A DNA stretch of 34,361 nucleotides. Source: an uncultured Prosthecobacter sp. (GTDB lineage: Bacteria > Verrucomicrobiota > Verrucomicrobiia > Verrucomicrobiales > Verrucomicrobiaceae). Location: the NCBI GenBank assembly GCA_947523045.1, contig CANNUR010000004.1:1-34361 (forward strand), given 5' to 3'. Below the pieces are notes generated by a model that was not told where the DNA came from, made no database searches, and saw nothing but the letters and a program-made list of their open reading frames with translations. Both the position numbers and the translations under genes were made by a program. This document shows positions 31,034 through 34,361 of the stretch, one piece after another. The number at the start of each line of letters is the position of its first letter. Positions within the stretch are counted from its first letter, which is position 1.

Positions 31034-32542
31034 ATGCTCGAATTTTTCCGCCGCCACCGAGGTGCCTTCCTGATCACCGTCACCGTGGTCATCATCATCA
31101 GCTTCTCCGTCTGGGGCGGCTGGAAATCGGGCCGCGACAGCGTCCAGGCCCAACCGACCGATCCGGCCTTCGAGGTCTACGGCCGCACTTACACTGTCGC
31201 CGAGGCCCAGCGCCTCGGCCGGCGCATGCAGGTCATCTACATGCTGCAGCTGTTCGACCTGATGTCCGGCCTGTCGCGCAGCGGCGGTGGCGCCGATGTG
31301 GCGATCAACCAGGTCATCCTGCAGCGCGAGATGGACCGCCTGGGCGTGACCCCGAGCGATGCCGAGGCCAAGGCCGCCCTGGAAAAGCTGCCGGCCCTCA
31401 TGGAAAACGGCGCCTTCAGCCCGCAGCGCGCCTACAACGCCGAGCAGATGCTCGGCGCCTACGGCTTCAACGGCGCCGACATGCTGGAAATCATGAAGCT
31501 CAGCGTCGGCCTCACCAAGCTGCGCGACCTCGCCGGCGGCAACTACGTCGCCGGTCCGCTCGAAGTGGAAAAGAGCTACGCCAGCGAGCACCAGACCCTC
31601 AAGGTGGCGACGATCGCCTTCAAGCTCGAGGACTTCAAGAAGACCGCCAAGGTCACCGACGAGGAAATCGCCAAGTCCTACGAGGAGAACAAGGAGACCT
31701 ACAAGACGGCTGAAAAGCGCGCCCTCCGCTATGTCTTCTTCGAAAACCCGAAGGAGCAGGAAAACGTCCCGCTCGAAGAGCGCCAGAAGCGCCAGCGCGA
31801 GGTCGTCGAACGCGTCAACAAGTTCAACGACGCCAGCATCGCCCCCGGTGCCAAGTTTGACGAGATTGTTAAACAACTCAAGGAAACTGCGCAGAAGACC
31901 GAGCTGTTCACCCGCGAAGCCGCCCCCGAGGCGCTCAAGAATGAAGCCGAACTGCTCGAGCTGGCCTTCGCCCTCAATCCGCAGTCGCGCCCGATCAGCG
32001 ACCCGGTCAAGGGTGCCAACGGCTACTACATCTTCACCGTCAGCCAGGTCGAGGAATCGAAGCAGCAGGAACTCGCCGAAGTGAAGGACAAGGTGCGCGA
32101 GACTCTCGTCGCCCAGAAGGCCCAGGAGGGCCTGACTAAGGCCGTCAACGACGCCCGCGAAGCCCTCAGCAAAGGCCTCGGCGAAGGCAAGAAGATCGCC
32201 GACCTCGCCAAGGAACTGAAGCTGACCCTGTCGCCCGTCAGCGAGCTCACCATCTCCGAACCGCCGGCCGAACTGGCCAACGCCTACGAGATCGCCGGTG
32301 CCGTGCGCGACCTGCCCGCCGGCGGCCTCAGCGCCAGCATCGACACCGAAACCGGCGCCCTGCTCGCCTACGTCGAGGCCAAGGAACTGCGCAAGCGCGA
32401 GGACGCTGCCGCCCTGCGCGACAACCTCGCCCGCGCCCGCGCCGACATGGACCAGCGCCGCCTCTTCGACACCTGGTTTGGCAAGCTGCGCGACGCCGCC
32501 AAGCCGCGCCTGCTCCTCAAGGAAACCGCGGAGGGCGCCTGA
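31034..32542 (+). CDS. PpiD/SurA-like peptidyl-prolyl isomerase
   Basis: A 502-residue protein with an N-terminal cytoplasmic tail (M-L-E-F-F-R-R-H-R-G) and one membrane helix (about residues 11-27), a SurA_N-type chaperone region (about 45-190) and a long helical region with repeated charged segments (K-V-T-D-E-E-I-A-K-S-Y, typical of PpiD). A parvulin-like domain is suggested at about 225-345 (K-Y/K-R-A-L-R-Y-V-F-F; K-G-A-N-G-Y-Y-I-F-T-V). It would assist folding of exported outer-membrane proteins at the periplasmic face. The catalytic residues of the parvulin core are not clear. ATG at 31034. It is followed 11 bases later by a TPR gene. Confidence 0.82.
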   Translation: MLEFFRRHRGAFLITVTVVIIISFSVWGGWKSGRDSVQAQPTDPAFEVYGRTYTVAEAQRLGRRMQVIYMLQLFDLMSGLSRSGGGADVAINQVILQREMDRLGVTPSDAEAKAALEKLPALMENGAFSPQRAYNAEQMLGAYGFNGADMLEIMKLSVGLTKLRDLAGGNYVAGPLEVEKSYASEHQTLKVATIAFKLEDFKKTAKVTDEEIAKSYEENKETYKTAEKRALRYVFFENPKEQENVPLEERQKRQREVVERVNKFNDASIAPGAKFDEIVKQLKETAQKTELFTREAAPEALKNEAELLELAFALNPQSRPISDPVKGANGYYIFTVSQVEESKQQELAEVKDKVRETLVAQKAQEGLTKAVNDAREALSKGLGEGKKIADLAKELKLTLSPVSELTISEPPAELANAYEIAGAVRDLPAGGLSASIDTETGALLAYVEAKELRKREDAAALRDNLARARADMDQRRLFDTWFGKLRDAAKPRLLLKETAEGA

Positions 32543-32553
32543 CGCACCCCGCC

Positions 32554-32907
32554 ATGAGCGATCCCGCCGCCGAGCGCGAGGCCCTCTTCGACGAGGCCAA
32601 CGGCCATCTCGCCCTCGGCGAGCTCGACGAGGCGGTCGCCCTGTACCGACGCTGTGTCGGCCTCGACCCGCAGTTTTTTGACGGCTGGCACGCGCTCGGC
32701 ATGGCCCTGCTCAAGACCGGCGAAGTGAAGGAGGCGATCGGCGCCGGCCTGATGGCCACCACCCTGCGGCCGAACGACCTGCTCGCCTGGACCGGCCTGT
32801 CGCAGATGTACGTGCGCGCCGGCCAGATCGCCGAGGCCGAGGATGCCAAGGGCAAGGCCCGCATCCTCTCGCTCGGCGGCAAGGTCGTCCGGGACGCCGC
32901 GCTGTAA
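32554..32907 (+). CDS. TPR repeat protein
   Basis: A 117-residue protein of two to three tetratricopeptide repeats. The first (about residues 8-41) reads A-L-F-D-E-A-N-G-H-L-A-L-G-E-L-D-E-A-V-A; the next (about 42-75) reads F-F-D-G-W-H-A-L-G-M-A-L-L-K-T-G-E-V-K-E, and the third starts D-L-L-A-W-T-G-L-S-Q-M-Y-V-R. No signal peptide. It is 11 bases after the PpiD-like gene, so probably a protein-binding partner in the same transcript. Function is not deducible beyond that. Confidence 0.84.
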   Translation: MSDPAAEREALFDEANGHLALGELDEAVALYRRCVGLDPQFFDGWHALGMALLKTGEVKEAIGAGLMATTLRPNDLLAWTGLSQMYVRAGQIAEAEDAKGKARILSLGGKVVRDAAL

Positions 32908-32920
32908 CGGCCTTCTGCAG

Positions 32921-32947
32921 CGCGGGGCGGCGACCCGCAACCCCGCG
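32921..32947. terminator. GC-rich hairpin after the TPR gene
   Basis: CGCGGGG (32921-32927) and CCCCGCG (32941-32947) make a 7-base-pair stem with a 13-base loop, 14 bases after the TPR stop. There is no T-run, so this is at best a weak or Rho-assisted terminator. The rest of the 184-base gap before trpC shows nothing I can name. Confidence 0.3.
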
Positions 32948-33091
32948 GAGCCTCCCCGTCTGCCCTTCCGCGAATCTTCTACCCACCTCTGGATCCAACC
33001 CAAGTCCGAGAGATCGAAGACCGCGATGTCCGCGGGTCCGACCGCAACCCCCGCTTGCGTCCGCGCCACTCCGCCCCATCTTCCGCGCCCC

Positions 33092-33874
33092 ATGAACAAG
33101 CTGGACGAGATCATCGCGCACAAGCGCACCGAGGTCGAAAAACTGCTGCCGCGCGTCGACAAGCTGCGCGCCGCCGCCGCCCTGCGCGACGATGTCCGCT
33201 CCTTCTCCGACGCCCTGCGCGCCGACCCGACCCGCCTGGCAATGATCGCCGAGGTGAAGCGCGCCTCGCCCTCGGCCGGCACCATCGCCGCCGATTTCGA
33301 TCCGCTCACCATCGCCCGCGGCTACGAGAAGGCCGGTGCCAACGCGCTGTCGATCCTCACCGACGAAAAGTACTTCCAGGGCCGCCTTGAGTACCTCTCG
33401 CTCATCCGTTCGCAGGTCGACATCCCCTGCCTGCGCAAGGATTTCATCATTCATGAGGCGCAGATCTTTGAAGCCGTGGTCGCCGGTGCCGACGCCATCC
33501 TGCTCATCGTCGCCGCCCTCGACCAGCCGACCCTCGAACACCTGCTCGAAGTCGCCCACACCTACCAGCTCGACGCCCTGGTCGAGGTGCACGACCTGCC
33601 CGAGCTCGAGCGCGCCCTCGCCACCGACGCCCGCATCATCGGCGTCAACAACCGCAACCTGAAGACCTTCACCGTCGATCTCGCCACCACCGAGGCCCTC
33701 GCCGAGGAGGTGCCCGACGACATCCTGCTCGTCGCCGAAAGCGGCATCAAAACCCCGGCCGACGCCGAGCGCCTCGCCGAGGCCGGCGCCGATGCCCTGC
33801 TCGTCGGCGAAACGCTGATGCGCAGCAGCAACATCCTCGTGGACCTGCCGGCCCTGCGGGTGGCGAAGCCCTGA
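33092..33874 (+). CDS. trpC: Indole-3-glycerol-phosphate synthase
   Basis: A 260-residue TIM-barrel enzyme that closes the indole ring in tryptophan synthesis. It shows M-I-A-E-V-K-R-A-S-P-S with Lys56, L-R-K-D-F-I-I with Lys116, L-V-E-V-H with Glu165, G-V-N-N-R-N-L-K-T-F and V-A-E-S-G-I, all of the catalytic and phosphate-binding set. ATG at 33092; an in-frame longer reading frame exists upstream but is rich in Pro/Arg and unconserved. No other trp gene is in the window, so it stands alone here. It converges with the secretion gene at the right edge, 19 bases apart. Confidence 0.96.
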   Translation: MNKLDEIIAHKRTEVEKLLPRVDKLRAAAALRDDVRSFSDALRADPTRLAMIAEVKRASPSAGTIAADFDPLTIARGYEKAGANALSILTDEKYFQGRLEYLSLIRSQVDIPCLRKDFIIHEAQIFEAVVAGADAILLIVAALDQPTLEHLLEVAHTYQLDALVEVHDLPELERALATDARIIGVNNRNLKTFTVDLATTEALAEEVPDDILLVAESGIKTPADAERLAEAGADALLVGETLMRSSNILVDLPALRVAKP

Positions 33875-33893
33875 GCCGGCACCGCCGCGGGAC

Positions 33894-34361
33894 TCAAGCC
33901 TCCAGCAAACGACTGAATTCGGCGAAATAGCCGAGCATCAGGCCGAAGATGCGCCAGACCACGTAAACGACCACGAGGGCGTAACCGACGCGCGGCAGCC
34001 ACACTGCGGCCCGCTCCACCGCCTCGGCGGCACGCAGGCTCTCGGCCTGCGCCCACCGGCGCATCTCATCGTCGAGCCCGCCGGCGACCTCGGCCGTGGC
34101 AACCGCATTGACGAAGAGCGGATCAAAGGCGGCCGTCACCGCCAGGGCTTCGGCCAGCGGTTCGCCGGTTTCCACCCGCCGCGCCGCGGCCTCACCGCCG
34201 GCGCGCAGGGCACCGGACTGCGCCGCCTCGCCCGCCAGCCGGCAGCAGTCGGAGGGCCGCAGCGCCGCCAGCAGACCGGCATGAAACACCTGGCAGAAAC
34301 GCGCCAGCGCCCAGTGCCGGCGCGGCGCTCCCAACAGCGGCTGCCTCCCGAGCAGGCGATC
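33894..34361 (-). CDS. Type II secretion system F domain protein (5' end outside window)
   Basis: The frame is open from the stop at 33894 to the right edge, giving 155 residues of the C-terminal end. It has one T2SSF domain: a cytoplasmic helical part (L-A-R-F-C-Q-V-F-H-A-G-L through F-D-P-L-F-V-N-A-V-A-T-A-E-V-A-G-G-L-D-D-E-M) followed by a membrane helix (V-G-Y-A-L-V-V-V-Y-V-V-W-R-I-F-G) and a short tail. This fits GspF/PilC, the inner-membrane platform of type II secretion or type IV pili. It could serve the pilin operon at the left edge, but the two are 29 kb apart in this window and no link is shown. The start is not visible. Confidence 0.8.
   Translation of the reverse strand, partial: DRLLGRQPLLGAPRRHWALARFCQVFHAGLLAALRPSDCCRLAGEAAQSGALRAGGEAAARRVETGEPLAEALAVTAAFDPLFVNAVATAEVAGGLDDEMRRWAQAESLRAAEAVERAAVWLPRVGYALVVVYVVWRIFGLMLGYFAEFSRLLEA

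Noticed and set aside
1..34361. rRNA, tRNA, CRISPR array, insertion sequence or prophage
   Set aside because: I looked in the gaps between genes and saw no cloverleaf-like sequence, regularly spaced repeats, transposase or integrase frames. The gaps are mostly under 200 bases.

Overview
The window is about 34.4 kb of high-GC bacterial chromosome, densely packed with genes. The content points to a Gram-negative member of the PVC superphylum, most likely Verrucomicrobiota. The pointers are a fused LpxC-FabZ lipid A enzyme next to lpxA, a DUF1080 (3-keto-disaccharide hydrolase) protein, a sulfatase, a Tat-exported Gfo/Idh/MocA oxidoreductase, a PQQ-type beta-propeller protein, a PocR-AraC regulator of the type common in Opitutus relatives, and translation starts that mostly lack a Shine-Dalgarno sequence. 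This placement is inferred from gene content; there is no rRNA in the window. I saw no rRNA, tRNA, CRISPR array, transposase or prophage gene.

Layout. 1-4825 (minus strand): a tightly overlapping operon of three secreted proteins of unknown function, two prepilin-like proteins and a long PilX/GspK-like protein that runs off the left edge. 5016-6851: a DUF1080 protein convergent with an EF-hand/esterase fusion. 6900-8706: a BrnT/CopG-type toxin-antitoxin pair, a glyoxalase-fold protein and an HNH protein. 8791-12231 (minus): nuoC and nuoB without other nuo genes, a sugar nucleotidyltransferase, a bifunctional-nuclease-domain protein and a gamma-carbonic anhydrase-like protein. 12362-12637: an HU protein followed by a strong bidirectional terminator. 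12707-16761 (minus): a universal stress protein, a histidine kinase with a FixL-like heme PAS, a NarL/FixJ response regulator and an AraC regulator. 16877-27470 (plus): oxidoreductase, SGNH hydrolase, class B penicillin-binding protein, DUF6941-like protein, ACT-domain protein, sulfatase, folD, a Na/Ca exchanger and a beta-propeller protein. 27498-30531 (minus): L,D-transpeptidase, lpxA and lpxC/fabZ. 30673-33874 (plus): a small membrane protein, a PpiD/SurA-like foldase, a TPR protein and trpC. The right edge cuts a type II secretion F (GspF/PilC) protein.

How the genes fit together. Envelope biogenesis (lpxC/fabZ, lpxA, L,D-transpeptidase, PBP, PpiD-like foldase) and exported polysaccharide-degradation functions (sulfatase, DUF1080, esterase, SGNH hydrolase, oxidoreductase) dominate. 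The most notable regulatory unit is the stress protein-kinase-regulator operon: the kinase's second PAS domain keeps the FixL heme-ligand histidine and the oxygen-sensing arginine at FixL spacing, but is joined to a HisKA_3-type kinase core, so an oxygen-responsive system is predicted. The least explained unit is the prepilin locus at the left edge, whose three leading exported proteins match no family I recognise.
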